This document shows, in pieces, positions 54,599-63,374 of a stretch of DNA of 64,000 nucleotides; position 1 is the stretch's first letter, and each line of letters opens with the position of its first letter. Made by a program: the position numbers and the translations under genes. The notes beneath the pieces are model-generated. The model made no database searches and was not told the DNA's origin. It was given only the letters and a program-made list of their open reading frames with translations. The DNA lies in contig NZ_JAODTZ010000007.1 in the NCBI RefSeq assembly GCF_025399795.1, forward strand, positions 62,001 to 126,000, in the 5' to 3' direction. The stretch comes from Streptomyces rhizosphaerihabitans (lineage in GTDB: Bacteria; Actinomycetota; Actinomycetes; Streptomycetales; Streptomycetaceae).

Positions 54599-54611
54599 AC
54601 GGGGCGCCCCG

Positions 54612-54637
54612 GGACCTCTCCCCTGCGGGAGGGGTCC
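54612..54637 (+). terminator. Hairpin terminator after the nuclease gene
   Basis: GGACCTCTCCC pairs with GGGAGGGGTCC (one wobble) across TGC, 14 bp beyond the stop. Confidence 0.65.
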
Positions 54638-54651
54638 TGGGGCAGGCGCTC

Positions 54652-54786
54652 GGTCCGGGCGGGCGTGAGCTCCCGGTCCGGGCGGGCGTGGGCGCTCAGC
54701 CCGGGCGAGCGTGGGCGCTACAGCCCGGGCGGGCGTGGGCGCTCAGCCCAGGCGGGCGTGGGCGCTCAGCCCAGGTGGGTAGGCGC
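54652..54786. repeat. 22-24 bp tandem repeat at the 3' end of the ThDP enzyme gene
   Basis: Six imperfect copies of CAGCCCGGGCGGGCGTGGGC plus GCT. The stop codon of the leftward ThDP enzyme gene (54766-54768) lies in the last copy, so the array follows it directly and has partly entered the last codons. Confidence 0.8.
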
Positions 54787-56451
54787 GAACATCCGCAGTA
54801 CCGCCGGGAGTACGACCACCGAGGGGCCGGGAGCGGCCAGGGCCTTGGCCAGGTCCTCCTCCAGCGTCTCGGGGGTCGTACGCACGCCCGGCACCCCGAA
54901 GGACTCGGCGAGGGCCACGTAGTCCGGCCGGGACAGCTCCGTGGCGGTCGCCTGGCCGAAGGCGCCGGTCATGTACTCGCGCAGGATGCCGTATCCGCCG
55001 TCGTCGACGATGAGCCAGGTGACCGGGAGACCGCACTGCTTCGCCGTGGCCAGCTCGGCGATGGAGTACAGCGCGCCGCCGTCGCCGGAGACCGCGAGCA
55101 CCGGGCGGGAGGGGTCGGCCGCCGCCGCGCCCAGCGCCGCCGGGAAGCCGTAGCCGAGACCGCCGGCGCCCTGGGCGGAGTGCATGGTGTTGGCCCCGCG
55201 CGGGTCGAAGGCCGACCAGGCCCAGTACGCCAGGATCGTCATGTCCCAGAAGGACGGCGAGCTGGCCGGCAGGGCCCGGCGGACGGACGCCAGCACGCCC
55301 TGTTCCAGGGTGAGTTCCTGGGAGGCGATACGTTCCGCGACCCGGGCGAGGACCGTGCCCACGCGCTCCGGCGCCGCCGGGTCCGGGCGTTCCTGCACCG
55401 TCTCCAGGAGCGCGGACAGCGCGAGGCGCGCGTCCGCGTGGATGCCCAGCGCCGGGTGGTTGGACTCCAGTTTGCCGAGGTCGGCCTCGATCTGGATCAC
55501 CCGGCCGCGGGGCTTGAACGTGTGGTAGTTCGAGGAGAGTTCGCCGAGGCCCGAGCCGACCACCAGCAGGACGTCGGCGTCCTCCAGGAAGTCGGTCGTG
55601 TACCGGTCCTCCAGCCAGGACTGGAGGGACAGCGGGTGCTCCCAGGGGAAGGCGCCCTTGCCGCCGAAGGTGGTGACGACCGGCGCGTTCAGCTTCTCGG
55701 CGAGCGCGCGGAGCTTGCCGGACGCGTCCGCCCGTACGACACCGCCGCCCGCGATGATCGCGGGGCGGGCCGCCGAGGACAGCAAGTGGGCTGCCAGCGC
55801 GGTCAGTTCGGGGCGCGGGACGACGTCCTCGGGGGTCGCGTCCATCGCCGTCACCATCGGCAGGCTCGTCTCGGCGAGGAGGACGTCCTGCGGGATCTCC
55901 ACCCACACCGGCCCGTGCGGGGCGGTCAGCGCCGACTCCCAGGCCGCCGCGATGGCGGAGGGGATCTGGGACTGCGTACGGACCGTGTGGACCGACTTCA
56001 CCACGCCACGGAACGAGGCCTGCTGGTCGGGGAGTTCGTGCAGATAGCCGTGGCGTCCGCCGCCGAGTCCCGCGGTCGGGATCTGGCTGCTGATCGCGAG
56101 GACGGGCGCCGAGGCGGCGCGCGCCTCCTGGAGCGCGGCGAGCGAGGTCAGCGCCCCGGGACCGGTGGAGAGCAGCAGCGGGGCGGCCTCACCGGTGATC
56201 CGGCCGTAGGCGTCCGCCGCGAACCCGGCGTTGTTCTCGACGCGCAGCCCGACGTACTGGAGCGAGGAGCGGCGCAGCGCGTCGAACATGCCGAGCGCGT
56301 GCTGGCCCGGCAGTCCGAAGACGGTCGTCGCGCCGAGACCGGAGAGGGTCTCCACGACCAGGTCTCCGCCGTTGCGGCCCGGGGGCGGGTTGAGCGCGGC
56401 CTCCGTCTGTGCCGCCGACGGGCGGAGGACCAGGTCGTGGTCGTGGGTCAC
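54766..56451 (-). CDS. ThDP-dependent decarboxylase/synthase, possible 2-ketoarginine decarboxylase
   Basis: 561 residues with the three domains of the acetolactate synthase/decarboxylase superfamily. The activating glutamate is in [19 protein letters not shown] (about 75), the central Rossmann domain has [16 protein letters not shown], and the ThDP motif is [18 protein letters not shown]...[12 protein letters not shown] (about 455-490). The ATG overlaps the stop of the agmatinase-family gene (ATGA). Pairing with a ureohydrolase suggests AruI-like 5-guanidino-2-oxopentanoate decarboxylase, whose length (about 560) fits; a generic acetolactate-type enzyme is the alternative. Confidence 0.85.
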   Translation of the reverse strand: MTHDHDLVLRPSAAQTEAALNPPPGRNGGDLVVETLSGLGATTVFGLPGQHALGMFDALRRSSLQYVGLRVENNAGFAADAYGRITGEAAPLLLSTGPGALTSLAALQEARAASAPVLAISSQIPTAGLGGGRHGYLHELPDQQASFRGVVKSVHTVRTQSQIPSAIAAAWESALTAPHGPVWVEIPQDVLLAETSLPMVTAMDATPEDVVPRPELTALAAHLLSSAARPAIIAGGGVVRADASGKLRALAEKLNAPVVTTFGGKGAFPWEHPLSLQSWLEDRYTTDFLEDADVLLVVGSGLGELSSNYHTFKPRGRVIQIEADLGKLESNHPALGIHADARLALSALLETVQERPDPAAPERVGTVLARVAERIASQELTLEQGVLASVRRALPASSPSFWDMTILAYWAWSAFDPRGANTMHSAQGAGGLGYGFPAALGAAAADPSRPVLAVSGDGGALYSIAELATAKQCGLPVTWLIVDDGGYGILREYMTGAFGQATATELSRPDYVALAESFGVPGVRTTPETLEEDLAKALAAPGPSVVVLPAVLRMFAPTHLG

Positions 56452-57416
56452 TTGCTTCGGGCCTCCGCGATCTGGCGGGACATGATGGTGGTCAGTTCGT
56501 ACGCGGTGTGGGACGCCGCCACCGCGGTGATCTCGGCGTGGTCGTACGCCGGGGCGACCTCGACGACATCGGCCGAGACCAGGTTGCAGGACGAGAGGCC
56601 GCGCAGGATCTCCAGGAGTTCGCGGGAGGTCATGCCGCCCGCCTCCGGGGTGCCGGTGCCGGGCGCGTGCGCCGGGTCGAGGCAGTCGATGTCGATGGAG
56701 ATGTAGAGCGGGCGGTCGCCGATGCGCTGGCGCAGCTGGTCGGCGACCTCGTCGGCGCCGCGGCGGTAGACGTCCGCCGAGGTGACGATGCCGAAGCCCA
56801 TCTTCTCGTCGTCGGTGAGGTCCTGCTTGCCGTAGAGCGGCCCGCGGATGCCGACGTGGGAGAGCGCCGAGGTGTCGAGGATGCCCTCCTCGACGGCGCG
56901 GCGGAACGGGGTGCCGTGGGTGTACTCGGCGCCGAAGTACGTGTCCCAGGTGTCGAGGTGGGCGTCGAAGTGGAGCAGCGCGACCGGACCGTGCTTCTTG
57001 GCGACCGAGCGCAGCAGGGGCAGCGCGATGGTGTGGTCGCCGCCGAGGGTCATCAGGCGCGCGCCGGTGCCGAGCAGCTCGTCGGCGGCGGCCTCCACCG
57101 TCTCCACGGCCTCGTTGATGTTGAACGGGTTCGCCGCGATGTCACCGGCGTCCGCCACCTGCGCGAGGGCGAACGGGGAGGCGTCCTGCGCAGGGTTGTA
57201 GGGGCGCAGCAGCCGGGACGCCTCGCGGATCGCGTTGCCGCCGAAGCGGGCGCCCGGCCGGTACGAGACGCCGGAGTCGAACGGCACACCGACGACGGCG
57301 ACATCGGCGGTGCCGACCTCGTCGAGACGGGGCAGCCGGGCGAAGGTCGCGGGGCCGGCGTACCGCGGGATGCGGGACGAGTCGACGGGACCGCGGGGCG
57401 TCTCGTTGCTGCTCAT
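56448..57416 (-). CDS. speB: Agmatinase-family ureohydrolase (agmatinase or guanidinobutyrase)
   Basis: 322 residues. Mn-binding motifs of the family: [11 protein letters not shown] (His), [12 protein letters not shown] (Asp-x-His-x-Asp) and [24 protein letters not shown] (Asp-x-Asp). It releases urea from a guanidino substrate. The loop residues that separate agmatine from 4-guanidinobutyrate cannot be judged safely here, so the symbol is given for the family. The gene is in the middle of a leftward operon: 63 bp after the sodium:solute symporter and overlapping the ThDP enzyme. Confidence 0.9.
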   Translation of the reverse strand: MSSNETPRGPVDSSRIPRYAGPATFARLPRLDEVGTADVAVVGVPFDSGVSYRPGARFGGNAIREASRLLRPYNPAQDASPFALAQVADAGDIAANPFNINEAVETVEAAADELLGTGARLMTLGGDHTIALPLLRSVAKKHGPVALLHFDAHLDTWDTYFGAEYTHGTPFRRAVEEGILDTSALSHVGIRGPLYGKQDLTDDEKMGFGIVTSADVYRRGADEVADQLRQRIGDRPLYISIDIDCLDPAHAPGTGTPEAGGMTSRELLEILRGLSSCNLVSADVVEVAPAYDHAEITAVAASHTAYELTTIMSRQIAEARSK

Positions 57417-57451
57417 GGGGTATTGCCTTCTTTCCTACGCTTCGTCGCGTA

Positions 57452-57467
57452 TGTACAACTAAGTACA
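57452..57467. promoter_or_regulatory. Operator-like repeat between symporter and agmatinase-family genes
   Basis: TGTAC (57452-57456) and GTACA (57463-57467) are perfect inverted repeats with a 6-bp spacer, in a short AT-rich gap with a further TTGTAC copy on the minus strand. It may mark an internal regulated promoter for the ureohydrolase and ThDP enzyme. Confidence 0.5.
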
Positions 57468-57479
57468 AGTACTACGACT

Positions 57480-58940
57480 CTACTGGTGAACCGGGACCGG
57501 TTCGGACAGGGGTTCGGCGTCACGGCCCGCGAGCCGCTCCCGCCAGGCGGCCAGCACCGCGGCATCGGTCGCCGGCGTGGCCAGCGAGACGATCACGTAC
57601 GCGGCCAGGGAGAGGAGCAGTCCGTAGTAGACGGGCTCGTTCGCGAGGATGCCGTAGGTCGCCATCAGGCCGATGACCGCGACACCGCCGACGACGACGG
57701 AGGCGAGCGCGCCGTGCACCGTGCCGCGCTTCCACAGCAGACCGCCGAGGATCGGGACGAGCAGGCCGCCGACGAGCAGGTTGTACGCGACGGTCAGCGC
57801 CTCGACGACGTTGTTGAGCACGATCGCCGTGCAGATGACGGCTATGCCCATGACCAGGATGAAGAGGCGGTTGCCCTTGACCTCGTCGTGGTCCTCGGTG
57901 TCGCGCTTCACAGCGCCGCGCAGCCTCGACCAGATGTCGTTGTTGGCGACGGTGGCGCAGGCGATCAGGGCGCCGGAGGAGGTGGACATCACAGCGGCGA
58001 GGGCCGCGGCGAGCACCAGTCCGCGCACACCGACCGGGAGTTCGTCCTTGACGATGGTCGCGAAGGCGGTGTCGGCGCTGGGCAGCTTCGGGTAGAGGAC
58101 CTTGGCGGCCGTGCCGATGACGGCGCCGGCGAGGGCGTACACCAGGCAGTAGGTGCCGGCGACGGTGCCGCCCCACTTGGCGGTCCTGTCACCGCGCGCG
58201 GTGAACACGCGCTGCCAGATGTCCTGACCGATCAGCATGCCGAACGTGTAGATCAGCACATAGGTGAAGATCGTCTCGCCGCCGATGCCCAGCGGGTCGA
58301 AGTACTCGGTGGGGAGCTTGGCCTTCATCGCGCTGAACCCGCCGGCCTTGACGACCGCGATGGGCAGCAGCAGGAGCAGCACGCCGACGGTCTTGACCAC
58401 GAACTGCACCATGTCGGTGAGGGTGATCGACCACATGCCGCCGAGCGTCGAGTACGCGACGACGATCGAGCCGCCGAGGACGATCGCGAGCGTCCGGTTC
58501 ATGTCGAAGAGGACGTCGAAGATCGTGGCGTACGCGATGGTCGAGGTGACCGCGAGCATCAGGGTGTACGCCCACATGACGACACCGGAGATGACGCCGG
58601 CCCTGCCGCCGTAGCGCAGGTCGAGCATCTCGGAGACGGTGTAGACCTTCAGGCGGGCTATGCGGGCCGAGAAGAAGACGCTGAGCGCCAGCAGGCCGAG
58701 GCCGATGGTGAAGACCATCCAGGCTCCGGAGAGTCCGTACTGGTAGCCGAGGCCCACACCGCCGATGGTGGACGCGCCGCCCAGGACGATGGCGGCCATG
58801 GTGCCGGAGTACATGACGGGCCCGAGCCGCCGCCCCGCGACGAGGAAGTCGCTCTTGGACTTGGCGCGGCGCATGCCCCACCAGCCCATGGCCAGCATGC
58901 CGGCCAGATAGACGACGATGACTGCGTAGTCGACGGCCAT
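57480..58940 (-). CDS. Sodium:solute symporter (SSS family)
   Basis: 486 residues, about thirteen helices. SSS features: AVIVVYLAGMLAMGWWGMRRAKSKSDFLVAGRRLGP at the start, LGYQYGLSGAWMVFTIGLG, and the GLVLAAALAAVMSTSSGALIACATVANNDIW segment with the sodium-site serines/threonines. It imports a small organic solute with sodium; in this operon a guanidino or polyamine-related compound is the natural guess. The ATG at 58940 has GGAG 5 nt upstream. First gene of the operon, divergent from the PucR regulator. Confidence 0.93.
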   Translation of the reverse strand: MAVDYAVIVVYLAGMLAMGWWGMRRAKSKSDFLVAGRRLGPVMYSGTMAAIVLGGASTIGGVGLGYQYGLSGAWMVFTIGLGLLALSVFFSARIARLKVYTVSEMLDLRYGGRAGVISGVVMWAYTLMLAVTSTIAYATIFDVLFDMNRTLAIVLGGSIVVAYSTLGGMWSITLTDMVQFVVKTVGVLLLLLPIAVVKAGGFSAMKAKLPTEYFDPLGIGGETIFTYVLIYTFGMLIGQDIWQRVFTARGDRTAKWGGTVAGTYCLVYALAGAVIGTAAKVLYPKLPSADTAFATIVKDELPVGVRGLVLAAALAAVMSTSSGALIACATVANNDIWSRLRGAVKRDTEDHDEVKGNRLFILVMGIAVICTAIVLNNVVEALTVAYNLLVGGLLVPILGGLLWKRGTVHGALASVVVGGVAVIGLMATYGILANEPVYYGLLLSLAAYVIVSLATPATDAAVLAAWRERLAGRDAEPLSEPVPVHQ

Positions 58941-59125
58941 GGGTCTCCTCGGGGTGCTCTGTGGCGTGTCGTGCGGGGATGTGGGGGACGAGCCGGCAAC
59001 TGATCGCGGGGACATCCGCCCGTACCCGTGGCTGCCGGTCGGGACCGACATTAGGTGGCCGGAAAGCGGCTGCGAAGTGTACGTTTCATCCATTCGATCC
59101 GAACGGGATGGAGGATCTGTCCACC

Positions 59126-60691
59126 ATGCCGGAATCACCGTCACCGTCCGCCCCGGCCGTACCACCGACTCCTCCGGTGCCGCTGTCGGCACTGCTCGCC
59201 CGCGAGGACCTGGCCCTGCGCCTGATCGCCGGTCCCGCGGAGCCCGACACGGTGATCCACTGGGCGCACACCTCGGAGATGGCCGACCCCTACCCGTACC
59301 TGCTGGGCGGGGAGCTGCTGCTGTCGGCGGGGGTCCACATCCCCGAGGCGGCCGGCTCGGGCACCTATTTCGACGACTACGTCTCCCGCATCGTCGCGGC
59401 GGGCGGCGCGGCGCTCGGTTTCGGCCTGGCGCCGGTCCACGACACGGTCCCGCGCGCCCTCGTCGCGGCCTGCGACGCCTTTGGGCTGCCCCTGTTGGAG
59501 GTCCCGCCCCAGACGACGTTCTCCGGGGTCGCCCGCGCGGTGTGGCAGCTCATGGCGCAGGCCCGGCTGGCGGAACTGCGCCGGGTGACCGAGGCCCAGC
59601 AGAGCCTGGCGGCGGCCGCCGCCCGCCCCGATCCGGTACCGGCGGTGCTCCGGCAGCTGGCCCAGCGGGTGGGCGGCCGGGCGGTGCTGTACGGCCCGGA
59701 GGGCACGGAACTGGCCCACGCCGGGCGACTCCCGCCGTCCGGCCCGCAGGAAGCGGCGCGGTCGGCGAACCGGGCCGGGCCGGCGGACGCGGCCCACCGG
59801 GCGGACACGCTGTCTCCCGCGGAGGCGCTCGCCGAGCTTGCCGGTGTGGTGCGGCCCCGGGGAGCCCAGGGGCCGGCCCCGTCCTCCGCCACCGACACCG
59901 TGGGGGGCGTCCATCTGGCGGCCTACGCCCTCGGCAGCGGCCAGGGCTTCGTCCTGGGTGTCGCCGCGCCGAGCCGCGACCCCGGCGACCACACGATCGC
60001 CTCCGTCGCGTCCGTGCTGCTCTCCCTGCTCACCGGGGAGCACCAGAGCGGAAGCGGGGCCGCGCGGTCGGCGGCGCTGGTGCGGCTGCTGCTCGGGGCC
60101 GCGCCGCGGACGGTGGCGCCGCTTCTCGGCGGCGAGCGGTGGGTGGTCGTGCACGCGCGCCCCGCGGGGGACGGCCCCGCCCCGGACGCCGTCTCCGCGT
60201 CCGCGCTGGCGGCCACGCTGGGCTCGGCGCTGGTGGACGTCGGCGACGACGTCGTCCGCGTCCTCGTCCCCGGGGACCGCGAGCCCACCGCGCAGCCCGG
60301 CTGGATCTGCGGGGTCAGCGCGCCCGCGGGCCCGCACGCGTGGGCGGCGGCCGACACCCAGGCGGCCCGCGCGCTGGCCCGCGCCCGCGCCACCCGGACT
60401 CCCCTGATCCGCCACGGCGACCGTCCCGCGCTCGCGGACCTCGTCCCCCCGGCGGACGCCGAGGCCCACGCCCAGGCCCTGCTCGCCCCTGTCGCCGGAA
60501 CCCCCGCGCTGACCGAGACCCTGCGCACCTGGCTTTCCCTGCACGGCAGTTGGGACCGCACCGCGGTGGCCCTCTCCGTCCACCGCAACACCGTGCGCCA
60601 ACGCATCGCCCGCTGTTCGGCCTTGCTGGGGGCGGACCTCGACGACCCGGACGTACGGATGGAGTTGTGGTTCGCCCTCCGGGACGACTGA
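59126..60691 (+). CDS. PucR-family transcriptional regulator
   Basis: 521 residues. N-terminal PucR-like sensor domain: LALRLIAGPAEPDTVIHWAHTSEMADPYPYLLGGELLLSAG; a middle GGDEF-like fold (WVVVHARPAGDGP...LVDVGDDVVRVLVPGD); and a C-terminal HTH_30 domain LRTWLSLHGSWDRTAVALSVHRNTVRQRIARCSALLG. PucR-type regulators act on nitrogen and purine or polyamine catabolism, which fits the divergent symporter-ureohydrolase operon. The ATG at 59126 has GGAGGA 10 nt upstream; an ATG six codons earlier has no ribosome binding site. Confidence 0.92.
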   Translation: MPESPSPSAPAVPPTPPVPLSALLAREDLALRLIAGPAEPDTVIHWAHTSEMADPYPYLLGGELLLSAGVHIPEAAGSGTYFDDYVSRIVAAGGAALGFGLAPVHDTVPRALVAACDAFGLPLLEVPPQTTFSGVARAVWQLMAQARLAELRRVTEAQQSLAAAAARPDPVPAVLRQLAQRVGGRAVLYGPEGTELAHAGRLPPSGPQEAARSANRAGPADAAHRADTLSPAEALAELAGVVRPRGAQGPAPSSATDTVGGVHLAAYALGSGQGFVLGVAAPSRDPGDHTIASVASVLLSLLTGEHQSGSGAARSAALVRLLLGAAPRTVAPLLGGERWVVVHARPAGDGPAPDAVSASALAATLGSALVDVGDDVVRVLVPGDREPTAQPGWICGVSAPAGPHAWAAADTQAARALARARATRTPLIRHGDRPALADLVPPADAEAHAQALLAPVAGTPALTETLRTWLSLHGSWDRTAVALSVHRNTVRQRIARCSALLGADLDDPDVRMELWFALRDD

Positions 60692-60789
60692 ACACAAGAC
60701 GGACCCGGGTCCCGTACACCTGAGTGACGCACATCCCAGCGACCGGGACAGCCGCGCTCCCGGCCGGAGGGCACCGGCACAATGGGGGT

Positions 60790-61578
60790 ATGCCGATACC
60801 CGGGACTCCCAGCCGCGCCGAACTTGTCGACCATCTCGTGAAGACCCGTATCGCGGGCGATGTCGCCACGCCCCGCGAGAACAACCTCTCCCACTACCGC
60901 AAACTGGCGAACGGCGAGCGCAACTGGTGGCTCGGTCTGGAACTCGGCGACCGCTGGAGCGACGAGCAGGACGTGCTCGCGGTGATGGCGGAGCGGGTCG
61001 GCGTCAACGACGACCCGGAGTACCGGTACGGCCAGGACACCATCGACCCCGAGCTGACCGTGGACGCGCTGGACCGTCTCGCGGCCCGGCTGCGCAAGGC
61101 GGCCGAGGACCGGCAGCGGGTGCTGTTCGCGACCGGCCACCCGGGCGGGCTGCTGGACGTGCACCGCGCCACGGCCGCCGCCCTGCGCGCCGCCGGCTGC
61201 GAGATCGTGGTGATCCCCGACGGCCTGCAGACGGACGAGGGTTACGTCATGCAGTTCGCGGACGTCGCGGTCCTGGAGCACGGCGCCACGCTGTGGCACA
61301 CCCACTCGGGCGAGCCGATGCGCGCGATCCTCACCGGTCTGCAGCGGGAGGGCCGCCCACTGCCCGACCTGGTCGTGGCCGACCACGGCTGGGCCGGTTT
61401 CGCAGGCCAGCAGGGCCTGGACTCCGTCGGATACGCCGACAGCAACGACCCGGCGCTCTTCCTCGCCGAGTCGGAGGGCACGCTCCAGGCCGTGGTCCCG
61501 CTCGACGACCACGTCCTCAGCCCGCGCCACTACGACCCGATGACGGCGTACCTGCTCAAGGAAGCGGGCCTCGCCTGA
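60790..61578 (+). CDS. Phosphatase-family protein of unknown substrate
   Basis: 262 residues. VDHLVKTRIAGDVATPRENNLSHYRKLANGERNWWLGLE opens the protein; a GHPGGLLDVHRATAAALRAAGCEI core, GATLWHTHSGEPMRAIL and LPDLVVADHGWAGFAGQQGLDSVGYADSNDPALFLAE follow. From memory this matches an actinobacterial family annotated simply as phosphatase, with conserved His and Asp residues but no HAD or PTP motif. The ATG at 60790 follows GGGGG closely. It stands alone; the gap of 98 bp after pucR suggests its own promoter or read-through. Confidence 0.75.
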   Translation: MPIPGTPSRAELVDHLVKTRIAGDVATPRENNLSHYRKLANGERNWWLGLELGDRWSDEQDVLAVMAERVGVNDDPEYRYGQDTIDPELTVDALDRLAARLRKAAEDRQRVLFATGHPGGLLDVHRATAAALRAAGCEIVVIPDGLQTDEGYVMQFADVAVLEHGATLWHTHSGEPMRAILTGLQREGRPLPDLVVADHGWAGFAGQQGLDSVGYADSNDPALFLAESEGTLQAVVPLDDHVLSPRHYDPMTAYLLKEAGLA

Positions 61579-61620
61579 GCCCCGGCTCCGCCTCGGACCC
61601 TCTGGGTCCGTTGGGTCCCG

Positions 61621-62307
61621 TCAGATCCCGGCGATCGATCCGGGGGCGCGCTCGGCGCGGGCGAGCCCCCGGACGACGTTCACCGGCCCGTGCCGCCGGA
61701 CCGCGAGGCGGGCGAGCAGATCGACCACCGGCGCGGTCACCCGCTCGGGGAAGTCCGGTGCCGGCAGGCCCACGCCGTACGCCAAGTCATCGGCGTGGAC
61801 GACGAGTTCCATCAGCCGGGTGAGCAGGAAGTCGTCGAGGCCGAGGGACCAGTCGCCCCAGGACGGCATCCGGACCGGCCGCACGGCGGGGGCCTCGGGC
61901 AGCGCGGTCCGCAGCCGTTCGAGGGCCTCGCGGGCGCGTCCCACGAGCACCTCGTGCCCGTCCGCCGCCGTCGCCTCCCCGCCGCGCCGGATACGGATGT
62001 TGACCGCGCCGTCGACACCCGCGTCGAGCCAGGTCACCCGCTCCACGTAGTACTCCCGCAGCGACACCACCGGCTCCTCCGGCAGCGGCCGTGCCAGCAG
62101 GTCCGGCAGGGCGAGTTCCGGCCAGACGGTGTGCGCCGCGAGGCCGCCGACGCTGAAGTCCCGCAGCGCGCCGGGCTTTCCCCAGGCGACGGCGACGGCG
62201 GGTTCGGCGAGCAGCGCGGCGACCGTGTCCGCGGCTTCCAGGAAGACTTCCCGGATACGTGCCCCGCGCCAGTTCCACGACTCTTCCACGTAGGTCATGG
62301 CCGCCAT
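61621..62307 (-). CDS. DinB/maleylpyruvate-isomerase-N-type protein
   Basis: 228 residues. An N-terminal four-helix segment with VGGLAAHTVWPELALPDLLA resembles the mycothiol-dependent maleylpyruvate isomerase N-terminal domain (histidine of the metal site in LAAHTV); a second histidine lies in LLTRLMELVVHADDLAYGVGL, a classic DinB-like signature. Such actinobacterial proteins are thiol-dependent transferases or isomerases using mycothiol. Substrate unknown. An internal ATG at 62298 is the alternative start. Confidence 0.83.
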   Translation of the reverse strand: MAAMTYVEESWNWRGARIREVFLEAADTVAALLAEPAVAVAWGKPGALRDFSVGGLAAHTVWPELALPDLLARPLPEEPVVSLREYYVERVTWLDAGVDGAVNIRIRRGGEATAADGHEVLVGRAREALERLRTALPEAPAVRPVRMPSWGDWSLGLDDFLLTRLMELVVHADDLAYGVGLPAPDFPERVTAPVVDLLARLAVRRHGPVNVVRGLARAERAPGSIAGI

Positions 62308-62342
62308 CCAACCCCTCGCCCCCGAACCGCCTCAACTGCCTT

Positions 62343-63329
62343 TCACGGCCAGGGGTTCAACCCCTCGTCCCGCCGCTGGGCGTACCCCGGTGTCGGGTCC
62401 AGGTACACCCTGCTCACCGAGGGGAACACCGCCCGGAGCCGGTCCTCCGCCTGTTCGCAGGCCCACTCGATCTCGGCCGCTGTCGACGCGTCCCGGAAGT
62501 CGACCTTGGCGGCGATGAGCGCCTCTCGCGGCCCCTGCATGAGCGTGATCAGTTCCAGTACGGCCTCCACGTGCTCCACCGCGAGCAGCTCCGCCCGGAT
62601 CCGCTCCCGCATCGGCCGGGGCAGCGGCCGTCCGATCAGCAGCTCCGCGTTGGAACGGCCGAGCACCCAGGCGACGTAGAGCAGCAGGAGCCCGATGAGC
62701 AGCGAGGCGATGCCGTCCCAGACACCCGATCCGGTCAGCTGGCCGCCCAGCAGGCCCCCCGCGGCGAACACCAGTCCGACCAGTGCCGCCGAGTCCTCCA
62801 TGACGACGGCCTTCACGGCGGTGTCGGGAGTGCGCCGAAGGTAGGTCTTGAAGGAGGCGTCGACCCGGGCGGCCTCGCCGCGCGCCTGCCGCAGCCCCGT
62901 CCGCAGGGAGAAGCCCTCCAGGAGGAAGGCGAGGGCCAGCACGATGTACGACACGAGCGGGTCGCCGAGCTCCTCCCCCGCGACCAGGGTGTGGATGCCG
63001 TCGTAGATCGAGAAGACCGCGCCGCCGACGAAGGTGGCGACGGCGGCGAGCAGCGCCCAGATGTACCGCTCGGGGCCGTAGCCCAGCGGATGGTCCTCGT
63101 CGGCCGGTTTCTCGCTGCGTTTGAGCGCCGTGAGCAGCAGCAGTTCCGTAACCGTGTCGGCGACGGAGTGGGCGGCCTCCGACAGCATCGCGCTGGAGCC
63201 GCTGATGACGCCGGCGACCGCCTTGGCGAGGGCGATCCCGAGATTGGCGGCGGCGGCGACGATCACCGTGAAGACGCTCTCGCCGCCGCTGTCGCCGCTG
63301 CCCTCGTCCCGTGCTGCTGCTTCGGTCAT
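62343..63329 (-). CDS. Cation diffusion facilitator (CDF) metal transporter
   Basis: 328 residues, six helices. CDF features: NLGIALAKAVAGVISGSSAMLSEAAHSVADTVTEL (metal site in helix 2, HSVAD), DEDHPLGYGPERY after helix 2, and the helix 5 VVMEDSAALVGL site (ED-type second site), with a C-terminal domain (VLELITLMQGPREALIAAKVDF) for dimerisation. It effluxes zinc, manganese or iron by proton exchange; helix 2 HSVAD with helix 5 EDSAA is not enough to choose the metal. Convergent with nothing; the downstream gene is 35 bp away. Confidence 0.9.
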   Translation of the reverse strand: MTEAAARDEGSGDSGGESVFTVIVAAAANLGIALAKAVAGVISGSSAMLSEAAHSVADTVTELLLLTALKRSEKPADEDHPLGYGPERYIWALLAAVATFVGGAVFSIYDGIHTLVAGEELGDPLVSYIVLALAFLLEGFSLRTGLRQARGEAARVDASFKTYLRRTPDTAVKAVVMEDSAALVGLVFAAGGLLGGQLTGSGVWDGIASLLIGLLLLYVAWVLGRSNAELLIGRPLPRPMRERIRAELLAVEHVEAVLELITLMQGPREALIAAKVDFRDASTAAEIEWACEQAEDRLRAVFPSVSRVYLDPTPGYAQRRDEGLNPWP

Positions 63330-63374
63330 GCCTCAGTCTGACCGAGGAACGGGTCGTCGCCGCGGAACACGTCG

